Source of the DNA: Haloarchaeobius salinus
Lineage (GTDB): Archaea; Halobacteriota; Halobacteria; Halobacteriales; Natrialbaceae
Reading direction: 5' to 3'
DNA length: 64,000 nucleotides
NCBI RefSeq assembly: GCF_024464185.1
Contig: NZ_JANHAU010000002.1
Location: forward strand, 248,001-312,000
A program made the position numbers and the translations under genes. Under the pieces are notes generated by a model. That model was not told the origin of the DNA, ran no database searches, and worked only from the letters and a program-made list of their open reading frames with translations. This document shows, in pieces, positions 8,163 through 17,300 of the stretch (position 1 is its first letter; every line of letters starts with the position of its first letter).

Positions 8163-8208
8163 AACCGTGAAAACGGTTGCCCTCGCAAGCTGAAACCGCC
8201 GTTTCAGC
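8163..8208. promoter_or_regulatory. Two adjacent palindromes in a divergent promoter region
   Basis: AACCGT-GAAA-ACGGTT (8163-8178) and GCTGAAAC-CGCC-GTTTCAGC (8189-8208) are both perfect, and their centres lie about 28 bp apart. They fill the space between the Usp-GNAT operon and the beta-propeller gene and may be operators for one or both. Confidence 0.5.
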
Positions 8209-8248
8209 CAGCGATACGGCCTTTATGTCGGGTGTCGTCTCCCCGTGT

Positions 8249-10339
8249 ATGCGACGCTCCCTCCAGGTAGTGGTGTTGCTGGCCGCCATCGCGACGGTGG
8301 CGGTCGGCGTGGGTGCCTTCGCGCTCATGACGGACAGTCCGGGCGACGCGACCGACCCACCGACGACCGACCCGCCGACGGTCGACGGCGAGGCGACGGT
8401 CGAACAGTTCGGGTCGGACGCGGCGTTCGAGGAGTACGTCAGGGCGGCACAGCGTGACAGCGGCGGGACGTTCCTCGCTGGCGGCGGTGGCGGTCGGGTC
8501 ACGTTCCAGGCTGGTGACGACGTGGAAGTCGAGACCGCCGACGCCGCGACCAACAGCCAGCGGGCGGGCGGCAGCGACGGTGGCGGCAGCGACGCCCGCA
8601 TCTCCGACACCAACGTGCAGGTCGGCGGGGTCGACGAGCCCGACCGGCTGAAGACCGGGCAGGACACGCTGTACTACGCCGACGGCCGCTACTGGGGCGG
8701 CGGCTACGTCCGCGACGACGGCTACGGCCGGACCCGCTTCATCGACGCGAGCGACCCCGCCGCGCCCGAGATCGTCGGCGGCATCCCCGACTCGGGTCAG
8801 CTCCTGCTCGTGAACGACACCCTCGTCGTCCTCTCGAACGAGCGCGTCACCGGCTACGATATCTCGGACCGCGAGAACCCCGAGCAGGTGTGGGAGGTCG
8901 GCCTGAACTCGCACATCCAGACCGCCCGGATGACCGAGGGTCGCCTCGTGCTCGTCCTCCAGCAGGGCGTCTCGCTGGACGACCCGTGCCCGGTCGAGCC
9001 GTTCACCGACCGCCCCGGCACCGCCTGCGGCGACGTGTACCACCCCGGCGCGGACGCCGACGCCTCCGTGACCTACACCGTCGTCTCGATGGACCCGCAC
9101 ACCGGCGACGAGCACGACCGCGTGACGTTCCTCGGGACGCGCCAGCACTCCGCGACGTACGTCACGAACGACTCGGTGTACCTGACCTACACGCAGCGGG
9201 TGCCCTACGCGGAGACGTACCAGGCGTACCTGCAGAGCAGCGCGATGCTCGACGAGACGGCCCACGACCGCCTCGACGAGCTGGCGACGTACGACCTCAC
9301 CCGGAGCGCCCGGATGACCGAGCTCCACGCGCTCGTCCAGGACTGGCTCGCCCGCCAGCCCGCCGACGAGCGCGACCAGCTCCGGTCGGACCTCCAGTCC
9401 GGCTACGAGGAGTACGTCGACGAGCGCAAGCGCGACCTGCTGCGCTCCGGCATCGTCCGCATCGACCGCGAGGGCGACTCCCTCTCGGTCGCCGAGACGG
9501 GCGCGGTGCCCGGTCGGCCGCTGAACCAGTGGGCGCTCGACGAGCACGAGGGCACGCTGCGCATCGCGACGACGGTCGACCCGCACGGCGCGACCTCGGT
9601 GAACGACGTGTACACGCTCGACGGCTCGCTCGACGTGCAGGGCTCGGCCCGGGACATGGGCGAGACCGAGCAGATATACTCGGTGCGCTTCGAGGGCGAC
9701 ACCGCCTACGTCGTCACGTTCCGGGAGATAGACCCGTTCTACACGCTCGACCTCTCGGACCCGGAGAACCCCGAGATACAGGGCGAGCTGAAGCTCCCCG
9801 GCTTCTCGCGCTACCTCCACCCGCTCTCGGAGGACCGGATCCTCGGCATCGGGCAGGAGGACGGCCAGGTGAAGGCGACGGTGTTCGACGTGTCGGACCC
9901 GCAGGACCCGACCGTCGCGGAGTCCCGCATCCTCGAAGCCCGCTGGTCAGCCATCGCACAGACCCACCACGCGTTCCTCTACGACCAGCGCCACGAGGTG
10001 TTCTTCCTGCCGACCGAACGGGGCGGCTACGTCTTCGACACCGAGCTGAACCAGCAGGCGTTCGTGCGGACCGACTCGCCGGCGACCCGCGCGGCGTACG
10101 TCGGTGACTACCTCTACGTCTTCTCGAACGACGGCCTGACCGTCGTCGACGAGGAGACCTGGGAGCCCGTCTCCGAGCTGCCGTTCGACCGCGTCGACTC
10201 CGGGGAGCCGACGGAGCCCGTCGAGGAGCCCGCCGGCCCCGAGCCGCGCCCGGCCGACCCCGGCGAGCCCGTCCGGCCCGTCGAACCCGTGGACGCAGAG
10301 TGGCCCGCTGGTACACCCGGTGCCGACGCGACTCGCTGA
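8249..10339 (+). CDS. Membrane-anchored secreted beta-propeller protein
   Basis: A 696-residue exported protein. A single hydrophobic segment (about residues 6-27, following MRRS) acts as signal or anchor. The rest is extracellular and matches the haloarchaeal/methanogen family of secreted proteins with a beta-propeller (COG4880, Beta_propel), seen in repeated blades such as SDPAAPEIVGGI, SDRENPEQVWEV, SDPENPEIQGEL and SDPQDPTVAESR. The C-terminus is Pro/Glu-rich. The ATG at 8249 is chosen over that at 8225 because TTTATG at 8222-8227 is the likely TATA box and because it leaves the normal short basic n-region. The ligand or role is unknown. Confidence 0.8.
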   Translation: MRRSLQVVVLLAAIATVAVGVGAFALMTDSPGDATDPPTTDPPTVDGEATVEQFGSDAAFEEYVRAAQRDSGGTFLAGGGGGRVTFQAGDDVEVETADAATNSQRAGGSDGGGSDARISDTNVQVGGVDEPDRLKTGQDTLYYADGRYWGGGYVRDDGYGRTRFIDASDPAAPEIVGGIPDSGQLLLVNDTLVVLSNERVTGYDISDRENPEQVWEVGLNSHIQTARMTEGRLVLVLQQGVSLDDPCPVEPFTDRPGTACGDVYHPGADADASVTYTVVSMDPHTGDEHDRVTFLGTRQHSATYVTNDSVYLTYTQRVPYAETYQAYLQSSAMLDETAHDRLDELATYDLTRSARMTELHALVQDWLARQPADERDQLRSDLQSGYEEYVDERKRDLLRSGIVRIDREGDSLSVAETGAVPGRPLNQWALDEHEGTLRIATTVDPHGATSVNDVYTLDGSLDVQGSARDMGETEQIYSVRFEGDTAYVVTFREIDPFYTLDLSDPENPEIQGELKLPGFSRYLHPLSEDRILGIGQEDGQVKATVFDVSDPQDPTVAESRILEARWSAIAQTHHAFLYDQRHEVFFLPTERGGYVFDTELNQQAFVRTDSPATRAAYVGDYLYVFSNDGLTVVDEETWEPVSELPFDRVDSGEPTEPVEEPAGPEPRPADPGEPVRPVEPVDAEWPAGTPGADATR

Positions 10340-10417
10340 CCGCGGTCGGTTCGAACGGTCCCGGCCGTGACGACCGGGAGGCTGACACTCTTGGGTCCGG
10401 CGACCGCATCACCCTAC

Positions 10418-11281
10418 ATGGCGACACAGAACCAGTCGGAGACGTTCGACCTGGACGGCGAGACGACGGTCAACCGCCTCGGCTTCGGCGCGATGCGGCT
10501 CACCGGCGAGGACATCATCGGGCCGCCCGACGACGAGGCCGAGGCCCGACGCGTGGCCCAGCGCGCGGTCGAGCTCGACGTGGACCTCGTCGACACCGCG
10601 GACTCCTACGGTCCCGGTGTCTCCGAGCGCATCCTCGGCGAGGCCATCGACTGCAGGCGTGACGACCTCGTCGTCGCGACGAAGGGCGGGCTCCTCCGGA
10701 ACCGCGACGGCGACTGGCTCCCCCACGGCGACCCGGACTACCTCCGGAACGCCGTGCTCTGCAGCCGCGACCGCCTCGGCGTCGACACCATCGACCTCTA
10801 CCAGTACCACCGCCCCGACCCCGACACCGACTTCGAGGACTCCATCCACGCCCTCGCCGAGCTGAAGGACGACGGCGTCGTCGACCACGTCGGCGTCAGC
10901 AACGTCAGCGTCGAGCAACTGGAGACCGCCCTCGACATCGTGGACGTGGCGACCGTCCAGAACCGGTTCAACGTCGGCTACCGCGAGGAGAGCGACGTGC
11001 TCGCCGCCTGCGAGGACCACGGCATCGGCTTCATCCCGTGGTACCCCCTCGGCGCGAGCGAACTCGATGACGACGTCGCCGCGGCCGTCGACGACGTGGC
11101 CGACGCGCACGACGCCTCGCAGCAACAGGTCGCCATCGCGTGGCTGCTCGGGCACTCCGACGTGACCCTCCCGATTCCCGGCACCGGCAGCGTCGCCCAC
11201 GTCGAGGAGAACGTCGCCGCCTCCGCGCTGGAACTCACCGACGACGAGATGGCCCGGCTGGATGCGGTCGGGGCGGAGTAG
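10418..11281 (+). CDS. Aldo/keto reductase
   Basis: A 287-residue aldo/keto reductase with a TIM-barrel fold and NADPH dependence by family. The catalytic Asp and Tyr are in DTADSYGPG, the Lys in VATKGGLL, and the usual His position is in DLYQYHRPD. The NADPH-binding end reads IPGTGSVAHVEEN. The substrate is not predictable. The start at 10418 gives the normal N-terminus ahead of VNRLGFGAMRLTG. It follows the beta-propeller gene by 78 bp on the same strand. A T-rich stretch (CTTTTTCT, 11293-11300) after the stop is a plausible terminator. Confidence 0.88.
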   Translation: MATQNQSETFDLDGETTVNRLGFGAMRLTGEDIIGPPDDEAEARRVAQRAVELDVDLVDTADSYGPGVSERILGEAIDCRRDDLVVATKGGLLRNRDGDWLPHGDPDYLRNAVLCSRDRLGVDTIDLYQYHRPDPDTDFEDSIHALAELKDDGVVDHVGVSNVSVEQLETALDIVDVATVQNRFNVGYREESDVLAACEDHGIGFIPWYPLGASELDDDVAAAVDDVADAHDASQQQVAIAWLLGHSDVTLPIPGTGSVAHVEENVAASALELTDDEMARLDAVGAE

Positions 11282-11419
11282 GGCGTCGATTCACTTTTTC
11301 TACCATCCGCGCGAGGGACGCTCCCGTCGACCCACGCCCAAACAACTGCTAACGGGGGGTAACACTGAAACGACCGCACCGAGAACGCACCCGATGATGC
11401 AGAACGGAGGCACGACGGG

Positions 11420-12262
11420 ATGAGCCTCGAGTCCCAGTTCGTCGACCTGTTCGGGACGAACGCGCTGGTCTGGGGGCTGGTCGGGGGGCTCGTCATCGCG
11501 GGGATGAACCTCGTGGGGGCGTGTCTGGTGTTCGTCTGGACCGACCCCTCGGAGCCCGAGCTCGACGGGCTGCTCGGCTTCGCGGCGGGCGTGATGCTCT
11601 CGGCGAGCTACACGAGCCTCATCCTGCCCGGCATCGAGCTCGCGGGCGGGAGCCTGTTCCCGGTCGTCGTCGGCTTCGGGCTCGGCGTGCTCCTGCTCGA
11701 CCAGGCCGACGAGTGGGTGCCACACGTCCACGTGTTCGTCACGGGGAAGACCCGGGACGAGGGCCGTGGCGACGACGCCCGGGTCGCGTCTGTCCTGCTG
11801 TTCATCGTGGCGATCACGCTGCACAACATGCCGGAGGGGCTGGCCGTCGGGGTCGGCCTCGGCTCGGCGGCGCTGGACCCGGGAGCGACCGTCGACGGCC
11901 AGTCCGCGCTGGGCAACGCCATCTCGCTGATGCTCGCCATCGGCATCCAGAACATCCCGGAGGGCTTCGCGGTGTCCGTCGCCGCGGTCAACGCCGGGCT
12001 CGGAAAGCGGTTCTACGCCGCGTTCGCGGGTATCCGGGCCGGACTGGTGGAGATCCCGCTCGCGCTGTTCGGCGCGCTGGCGGTCAGCATCGCCGCGCCC
12101 ATCCTCCCGTACGCGATGGGCTTCGCGGCGGGCGGGATGCTGTTCGTCATCAGCGACGAGATCGTCCCGGAGACCCACGCCCGCGGGAACGAGCGCGTCG
12201 CCACGCTCGGGACGATGCTCGGCGTGGTCGTGATGCTCTCGCTCGACGTGGCGCTCGGGTGA
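11420..12262 (+). CDS. ZIP family metal transporter
   Basis: A 280-residue integral membrane protein of the ZIP (zinc/iron permease) family, with about eight membrane helices. The metal-site helices are clear: HNMPEGLAVG in TM4, QNIPEGFAVS in TM5 and SDEIVPETH near the C-terminus. A histidine-bearing loop (WVPHVHVF) follows TM3. It imports divalent cations, probably Zn(II), Mn(II) or Fe(II), into the cytoplasm. A Shine-Dalgarno-like GGAGG lies 9 bases ahead of the ATG, so the start is well supported. A hairpin follows the gene at 12276-12297. Confidence 0.9.
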   Translation: MSLESQFVDLFGTNALVWGLVGGLVIAGMNLVGACLVFVWTDPSEPELDGLLGFAAGVMLSASYTSLILPGIELAGGSLFPVVVGFGLGVLLLDQADEWVPHVHVFVTGKTRDEGRGDDARVASVLLFIVAITLHNMPEGLAVGVGLGSAALDPGATVDGQSALGNAISLMLAIGIQNIPEGFAVSVAAVNAGLGKRFYAAFAGIRAGLVEIPLALFGALAVSIAAPILPYAMGFAAGGMLFVISDEIVPETHARGNERVATLGTMLGVVVMLSLDVALG

Positions 12263-12275
12263 TACAAGGGGCACT

Positions 12276-12297
12276 AGGGAGGTACATACTCCTCCCT
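12276..12297. terminator. Hairpin after the ZIP transporter gene
   Basis: AGGGAGG and CCTCCCT form a perfect 7-bp stem around an 8-base loop, 14 bp past the ZIP stop codon. No T run follows, so it may instead be an mRNA 3'-end or regulatory structure. Confidence 0.4.
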
Positions 12298-12355
12298 CGA
12301 CTACGGTACACACACGCAGGAGAGGCTTTTACCCGTCGAGAACGTCCCGTCTAGT

Positions 12356-12682
12356 ATGACCAACCCCCGTGTCGACGCACCCGGCGACGGCACACGCACC
12401 CGTCGCAAGGCCACGTTGTTCTGTGGGGCCTGCGACCACGAGAGTTCGTCCGATGGAGACTGGCTCTTCCGGGACCACTCGTCGGGTACCGCCCTGATCT
12501 GCCCCGACTGCGGCCACACCCTCACCGTCCGCCGTTCGTACGGCGACGCCGAGGACGCCGGCGACCGCGACAGCATCGCGGTGCTGGCCGCCGCCCCTGC
12601 CCGCCTGCTGAGCGACTACGCCACGGCCGTCAACCGTGCCGCGAGCGCCTGGAGCGAGACCACCTGGACCACCGGCGACTGA
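12356..12682 (+). CDS. Small zinc-ribbon protein, function unknown
   Basis: A 108-residue protein with one zinc ribbon: LFCGACDHES at about residues 21-30 and ICPDCGHTL at about 49-57 give four cysteines (CxxC and CxxC). The rest is an acidic, helix-prone tail. A TATA-like CTTTTACC lies about 25 bp ahead of the ATG. Such proteins are common in haloarchaea and are mostly unstudied; a role as transcription-associated or RNA-binding zinc protein is only a guess. Confidence 0.7.
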   Translation: MTNPRVDAPGDGTRTRRKATLFCGACDHESSSDGDWLFRDHSSGTALICPDCGHTLTVRRSYGDAEDAGDRDSIAVLAAAPARLLSDYATAVNRAASAWSETTWTTGD

Positions 12683-12736
12683 GCCGTCGCGCAAAACCAC
12701 ATCGTACTTACTGTCCCCCGTCGTCCCTCCGACCGA

Positions 12737-13486
12737 ATGGACGACCCCGTCCTGCTCACCGGCGCGTCCGGCCACGTCGGCACCGCCATCCTCGAGGAGC
12801 TGGCCGACGACTACGAGTGGCGGTGCCTCGACCGCGACCCGCCGACCGACCCAGACCGGTTCCCCGGCGAGTTCGTCGTCGCCGACGTGACCGACGAGGA
12901 CGCCATCCGCGACGCGGTCGAGGGCTGTGGCGCGGTCGTCCACCTCGCCGGCGACCCCCGGAAGACAGCGCCCTGGGACAGCGTGCTCGCCAACAACATC
13001 GACGGCACCCAGAACGTGCTCTCCGCGGCGGTCGACGCCGGCGTCGAGCGTGTCGCCTTCGCCTCCTCGAACCACGCCGTCAAGCACTACGAGACCGAGC
13101 GCAAGCCCGACCTCTACCGGACCCACGACGAGTTCCGGCTGGACGGGTCGGAGTTGCCGCGACCGGGCAACCTCTACGGCGTCTCCAAGGCCAGCGGCGA
13201 ACTCCTCGGACGCTACTACCACGACGAGCACGACCTCTCGTTCGTCGCGGTCCGCATCGGCAACCTCACGAAGGGCCACCCGCCGAAGGACTACGAGCGC
13301 GGGCAGGCGATGTGGCTCTCCTACCGGGACTGCGCGCACCTGTTCGACTGCTGTCTCACGGCGGACTACGACTACGAGATCGTCTACGGCATCTCGGACA
13401 ACGACCGGAAGTACTACTCGCTGGAGAACGCGAGGGAGGTGCTCGGCTACGAGCCGCTGGACAACTCGGCGGATTGGACGGACTGA
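12737..13486 (+). CDS. azf: NAD-dependent glucose-6-phosphate dehydrogenase Azf-like (extended SDR)
   Basis: A 249-residue extended short-chain dehydrogenase. The NAD site GASGHVG is at residues 9-15, and the catalytic Tyr147 and Lys151 lie in YGVSK. The segments DPRKTAPWDSVLANNIDGTQ, RIGNLTKGHPPK and YGISDNDRKYYS match my recollection of Haloferax volcanii Azf, which oxidises glucose-6-phosphate with NAD+ in the haloarchaeal oxidative pentose phosphate pathway. It is slightly shorter than that protein (about 262 residues). Uronate dehydrogenases are close relatives, so the exact substrate remains an inference. It is followed by an independent TATA box for the lipid kinase gene. Confidence 0.85.
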   Translation: MDDPVLLTGASGHVGTAILEELADDYEWRCLDRDPPTDPDRFPGEFVVADVTDEDAIRDAVEGCGAVVHLAGDPRKTAPWDSVLANNIDGTQNVLSAAVDAGVERVAFASSNHAVKHYETERKPDLYRTHDEFRLDGSELPRPGNLYGVSKASGELLGRYYHDEHDLSFVAVRIGNLTKGHPPKDYERGQAMWLSYRDCAHLFDCCLTADYDYEIVYGISDNDRKYYSLENAREVLGYEPLDNSADWTD

Positions 13487-13510
13487 ACCGTCACCGACGA
13501 CCGCCCGTGC

Positions 13511-13517
13511 TTAAATA
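13511..13517 (+). promoter_or_regulatory. TATA box of the lipid kinase gene
   Basis: TTAAATA, 23-29 bp before the ATG at 13540, in a GC-rich surround. The spacing implies a leaderless transcript. Confidence 0.65.
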
Positions 13518-13539
13518 GCAGGCCGCCGTCCAACCGGGT

Positions 13540-14445
13540 ATGCAGGTCGGGTCCCGGCGTGCCATCGTGAACCCCATCAGCGGCGGCGGCGGGCACGCGG
13601 ACTACGCGCGACGGCTGCTCGAAGCCCGTGGCTTCGCGGTCCACGAGACGGAGGGACCCGAGGACGGCGTGGAGCTCGCGCTGGCGGCCGGCCGGGACGG
13701 CGTCTCCGAACTCGCGGTCGTCGGCGGCGACGGCACGGTGAACGAGGTGCTGCGTGGGCTGTCGGCGGCGGACCACCTCGACGAGGTGACGCTCTCGGTC
13801 GTCCCAGCCGGCACCGCCAACATCCTCGCCCGACAGATCGGCGTCGTCGACATGGAGCAGGGCATCGAGATCGCGGACACGGGCGACGTGCGCACCATCG
13901 ACCTCGGGATGGCGGACGGCCAGCCGTTCGCCGTCTCCTGTATCGCGGGCTTCCCCGCGGAGGCGAGCGTCGCCGCGACGAGCGATCTGAAGGCTCGCTT
14001 CGGCACGCTCGCGTTCCTCGTCACCGGCGCGCAGGAGGCGCTGGAGTTCGAACCCCTCTCCATCGATCTGGAGCTGGCGACCGACCACGGCGACGAGCGC
14101 TGGTCCGGCGAGGCGCTCTGCGTGCTCGTCGGCAACGCCCGGAAGTTCGTCGAGGAGGGCGGGCAGGCCGACCTCGAGGACGGGCTGTTCGACGTGGCCG
14201 TCGTCGAGCAGATGCCGACGAGCAACCTCGTCGCGGAGGCGGTCCAGCACCGGCTGCTCGGGTCGGGCAGCGAGAACGTCACGCACTTCCAGGCCGCCCG
14301 GGTGACCGTCCGCGACACCGACGGCGAGCCCATCACGTTCAGCCGCGACGGCGAGCTGAGCGAGCACGAATGCCTCGCGCTCGATGTCTCGTCGGGGGCG
14401 CTCGACATCCGTGTGGGGGCCGACTACACGCCGCACCCGGGGTAG
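13540..14445 (+). CDS. Diacylglycerol kinase-type lipid kinase (YegS/BmrU family)
   Basis: A 301-residue lipid kinase-like protein. The nucleotide-binding signature GGDGTVNEV is at residues 62-70, PAGTANILARQ follows at 89-99, and N-terminal NPISGGGGHA is the usual opening strand and glycine loop. The family phosphorylates diacylglycerol, sphingoid bases or, in archaea, isoprenoid lipids; the substrate here is unknown. The C-terminal beta-sandwich domain is present and the length is normal. The gene ends six bases short of the convergent DUF309 gene. Confidence 0.85.
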   Translation: MQVGSRRAIVNPISGGGGHADYARRLLEARGFAVHETEGPEDGVELALAAGRDGVSELAVVGGDGTVNEVLRGLSAADHLDEVTLSVVPAGTANILARQIGVVDMEQGIEIADTGDVRTIDLGMADGQPFAVSCIAGFPAEASVAATSDLKARFGTLAFLVTGAQEALEFEPLSIDLELATDHGDERWSGEALCVLVGNARKFVEEGGQADLEDGLFDVAVVEQMPTSNLVAEAVQHRLLGSGSENVTHFQAARVTVRDTDGEPITFSRDGELSEHECLALDVSSGALDIRVGADYTPHPG

Positions 14446-14451
14446 GTTGGG

Positions 14452-15069
14452 TCAGTCGAACAGGCCCTCCACGTCGCGCTCGCGGTGGCGGCGCTGCTCG
14501 ACGTGGCCGGCGAGGCGCTGGTGGACGATGCCGCGATTGGCGGGGTCGGCGGCGAAGTCCCGCACGAGGTGGACGAACCGGCTGTTCTCCAGTCCGTCGG
14601 CGAGGGCATCGCGAGCGTAGGCCACCCCGCGGTCGACCACCGTCTCGTCGTAGCCCTCGCGCTCCGCGTAGACGCCCGCGGCGACCGCCGCCGCCTCGAA
14701 GTCGAGGTCCTCGAGCAGGACGTGCGCACCCTCGTGGGTGAGCAACGGCGCGCCACGGCGGTACAGCACCTCCGGGTCCCGCGAGATCCCGGCGAGGATG
14801 CGCCGCACACGGGCAACGTCGATACCGCGGTAGTCGTCGGGGAGCCCGGAGAGATACTCGTCCGCGCTCTCGGCCAGCCCCACACAGCCCGTCCAGTTGC
14901 GGCCGTAGCCGTGGTGGACTGCGCCCGTGAACTGGATGAGACCGTGGAGCAGCCGCTCGTCGTCGGTGTCCGACTCGAGGTCGAGCCAGCGGTCCTCCCA
15001 CGCGTCGTGGGCGTCGTGGAAGTCGCCCGCGTTGAAGACGGCGATGCCCGCCCGGAGGTGCTCGCGCAT
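14452..15069 (-). CDS. DUF309 domain protein
   Basis: A 205-residue helical protein with the DUF309 signature: FNAGDFHDAHDAWEDRW near residue 12 and LLHGLIQFTGAVHHGYGRNW near residue 40. The conserved His, Glu and Trp of the N-terminal helix pair are present. The family's function is unknown. The C-terminal half is a helical extension (about residues 100-205) without a recognised domain. It converges on the lipid kinase and diverges from the alcohol dehydrogenase, with 93 bp between starts. Confidence 0.8.
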   Translation of the reverse strand: MREHLRAGIAVFNAGDFHDAHDAWEDRWLDLESDTDDERLLHGLIQFTGAVHHGYGRNWTGCVGLAESADEYLSGLPDDYRGIDVARVRRILAGISRDPEVLYRRGAPLLTHEGAHVLLEDLDFEAAAVAAGVYAEREGYDETVVDRGVAYARDALADGLENSRFVHLVRDFAADPANRGIVHQRLAGHVEQRRHRERDVEGLFD

Positions 15070-15162
15070 TCACCCCCGGCTACGATGGCGGGCCGGAAAC
15101 CCCTTTCCGGTTCGACGGCCCCGGCATTGACACTTATTGGCACGGCACCCGATGGGTCGAGT

Positions 15163-16206
15163 ATGCACGCTGCACGGCTCCACGAGTACACCGAGGACAT
15201 GAGTCACGGGCTCTCCGTCGACGAGGTGGACCGCCCCACGGCGACGCACCCCACGGACGTGGTCGTCGAGGTCGAGGGCGCGGGCTGGTGCCAGACGGAC
15301 AACCACATCATCGAGGGGATGTGGACGGAGTACGTCGACCAGGACCTCCCGATGACGCTCGGCCACGAGAACGCCGGCACCGTCACCGAGGTCGGCTCGG
15401 CGGTGACGCTGGTCGAGCCCGGCGACACCGTCGTCTGCCACCCCGTCCAGACCTGTGGCACCTGCCGCCCCTGCCGGCAGGGCGAGGACATGTACTGCGA
15501 GAACCAGTCGTTCAACGGGCTCACCACCGACGGCGGCTTCGCGGAGTACCTGCTGACGAACGAGCGCGCCGTCGTCCGGCTCCCCGACGGCGTCGACCCC
15601 GTCGACATCGCACCGCACGCCGACGCGGGCATCACGGCCTACCACGCCGCGAAGAAGGCGACCCGGCGGCTCAACCCTGGCGACACCGCGGTCGTCATCG
15701 GTATCGGCGGCCTCGGCCACATCGGCGTCCAGTGCCTCGACGCGATGAGCGCCGCCGACGTCGTCGCGGTGGACCTCAAGGACGCCGCCCTCGAACTCGC
15801 CGAAGACGGCGGCGCGGACCACACCGTCAACCCGACCGAGAGCGACGTCCCGGCCGTCCTCGACAGCTTCACCGACGGCGTCGGCGCTGCGCAGGTGCTC
15901 GACTTCGTCGGCGCGGACGAGACCACCGGCTACGCCCCCGACATCGTCGCCGCCGGCGGCGACCACCACGTCATCGGCTACGGCGGCCACGTCCACGCAC
16001 CCTGCCAGGCGCTCGTCAACGGCGAGTTCTCCTACGAGGGCAACATCGTCGGCCGCTACGCCGAGCTGCAGGAGCTCGTCGCCCTCGTCGAGCGCGGCGA
16101 CGTCGAACTCCGTACGGAACGACACGACCTCGACGAGATAAACGACGTCGCGGAACGGCTCGAACACGGCGAGATTGAGGGGCGGGCGGTCATCGTACCG
16201 CCGTGA
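15163..16206 (+). CDS. Zinc-dependent alcohol dehydrogenase (medium-chain family)
   Basis: A 347-residue medium-chain dehydrogenase. Catalytic zinc ligands are C43 (GWCQTDNH) and H68-E69 (GHEN). The structural zinc site has four cysteines at 98, 101, 104 and 112 (CGTCRPC...YC). The NAD(P) Rossmann motif GIGGLGHIG is near residue 180. It oxidises alcohols or reduces aldehydes; the substrate is unknown. A TATA-like CTTATTGG lies about 25-30 bp ahead of the ATG, so the transcript is probably leaderless. Confidence 0.88.
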   Translation: MHAARLHEYTEDMSHGLSVDEVDRPTATHPTDVVVEVEGAGWCQTDNHIIEGMWTEYVDQDLPMTLGHENAGTVTEVGSAVTLVEPGDTVVCHPVQTCGTCRPCRQGEDMYCENQSFNGLTTDGGFAEYLLTNERAVVRLPDGVDPVDIAPHADAGITAYHAAKKATRRLNPGDTAVVIGIGGLGHIGVQCLDAMSAADVVAVDLKDAALELAEDGGADHTVNPTESDVPAVLDSFTDGVGAAQVLDFVGADETTGYAPDIVAAGGDHHVIGYGGHVHAPCQALVNGEFSYEGNIVGRYAELQELVALVERGDVELRTERHDLDEINDVAERLEHGEIEGRAVIVPP

Positions 16207-16291
16207 GGACCGGGTCCGGAGACTGTTCGTGGAGAGCGGCCAACGTGGACAGCAGGCGAAACAGCTGGCTTTCCACGCCGTCACCTGCTCG

Positions 16292-16966
16292 CTAGCCGTA
16301 GAACTGTCCGAGTGTCGCGAAGACCCACACGAGGACGTGTGCGCCGACCACGGGGACCAGCGTTCGTCGGCGGAGGTAGACCACGGTGAGGACTGCGGCA
16401 ACCAGTGAGGTCTGGAGCAGGCTTCCGGCCGGCCAGTTCATCGCGTGGGCGGCGGTGAACACGAGCCACGTCACCCCACCGGCGACGAGCGAGCTGTCCG
16501 TGTACGCGAGCAGTCGCTCGATCGGGTAGCCCCTGTAGAGGACCTCCTCGACGATCCCGATGGTCACGGACTGGAAGAGCGCCAGACCGATCCCGACACC
16601 GGCTCCTACCGCGGTCGTTCCCTCACTCACCGGCAGGCCAAGCGCTTCTATCAGCGGTGGTGTGGTGGTGTACACGAGGATGATACCGACCGACGTCGCG
16701 AAGAGGTAGCCGAAGTCGACGAGGGCTGGACGCCGGAACCCGAGGTCGGCTACGGAGAGCCCTTCACCCCTCACTGCGACGCCGACGACGAGAAGCGCCA
16801 GTGCCCAGTAGACGCCGATGGTCGTCACCGTCCGAACATCCGTGCTGGTCACCGCCAGCAGGACGACGAACAGCGGCAGTCCGAGGAGCGCGAGAGCGAG
16901 GTTCCCGGCTGTCAGCGGTGGCAGACGACCGAGGGCGGACAGCGGGTGCTCCATCTCTCCGGCCAT
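16292..16966 (-). CDS. CPBP family intramembrane metalloprotease
   Basis: A 224-residue membrane protein with about six to seven helices. The glutamate motif EEVLYRGY marks the CPBP (CAAX protease/bacteriocin processing, ABI) family, and the second conserved His is in FTAAHAMNW. Members cleave or process proteins within the membrane; the substrate is unknown. I start it at the ATG at 16966 because ATTAAAAG (minus strand, 16993-17000) is a TATA box 27-34 bp upstream; a GTG at 16987 would fall within the promoter spacing. It converges on the alcohol dehydrogenase with 85 bp between stops. Confidence 0.85.
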   Translation of the reverse strand: MAGEMEHPLSALGRLPPLTAGNLALALLGLPLFVVLLAVTSTDVRTVTTIGVYWALALLVVGVAVRGEGLSVADLGFRRPALVDFGYLFATSVGIILVYTTTPPLIEALGLPVSEGTTAVGAGVGIGLALFQSVTIGIVEEVLYRGYPIERLLAYTDSSLVAGGVTWLVFTAAHAMNWPAGSLLQTSLVAAVLTVVYLRRRTLVPVVGAHVLVWVFATLGQFYG

Positions 16967-17300
16967 ATCTGTCCTTTGTGAACACACACCATCTTTTAAT
17001 CTCGGATATGTACAACGGCTCTCTGGGCTACTGGTGTGTCGATCCCCGCTGCGCTCGTCGTCGTTGCGTCGAGCGGAACGTCCGGACGGAGTCCCCGCGA
17101 GCGTAGCGAGCGGGGGCAGGCCGGACGTGACGTAGTGACTGAACGAAGTGAAGGAACGAAGGAACGTCCGGACGGAGATTTGAACTCACTCGCTTCGCTC
17201 ACTCCGTTCGCTGCGCTCGCTGCTCAAATCTCCGTTGCGGAGTTTCCTCCAGCGCGGACGAACCGCTCGCTGGCGCTCACGGTTCTGCGCTGGAGAGAAA
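16967..17300. other. Gene-free stretch with broken copies of the tRNA-Arg 3' end
   Basis: The left end is the CPBP promoter. From 17036 onward the DNA is made of haloarchaeal low-complexity intergenic motifs (GAGCGTAGCGAGCGGGGG, CGCTCGCTGCTC) and two partial copies of the neighbouring tRNA-Arg 3' end at 17077-17091 and 17163-17187. No protein-like reading frame is visible. Confidence 0.65.
17163..17187 (-). repeat. Direct repeat of the tRNA-Arg 3' end (25 nt)
   Basis: The 25 bases here are identical to 17299-17323, which cover the 3' acceptor strand and much of the T arm of tRNA-Arg plus two flanking bases. A third, 15-base copy is at 17077-17091. Such repeats are typical scars of integration or recombination at tRNA genes. 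Confidence 0.85.
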
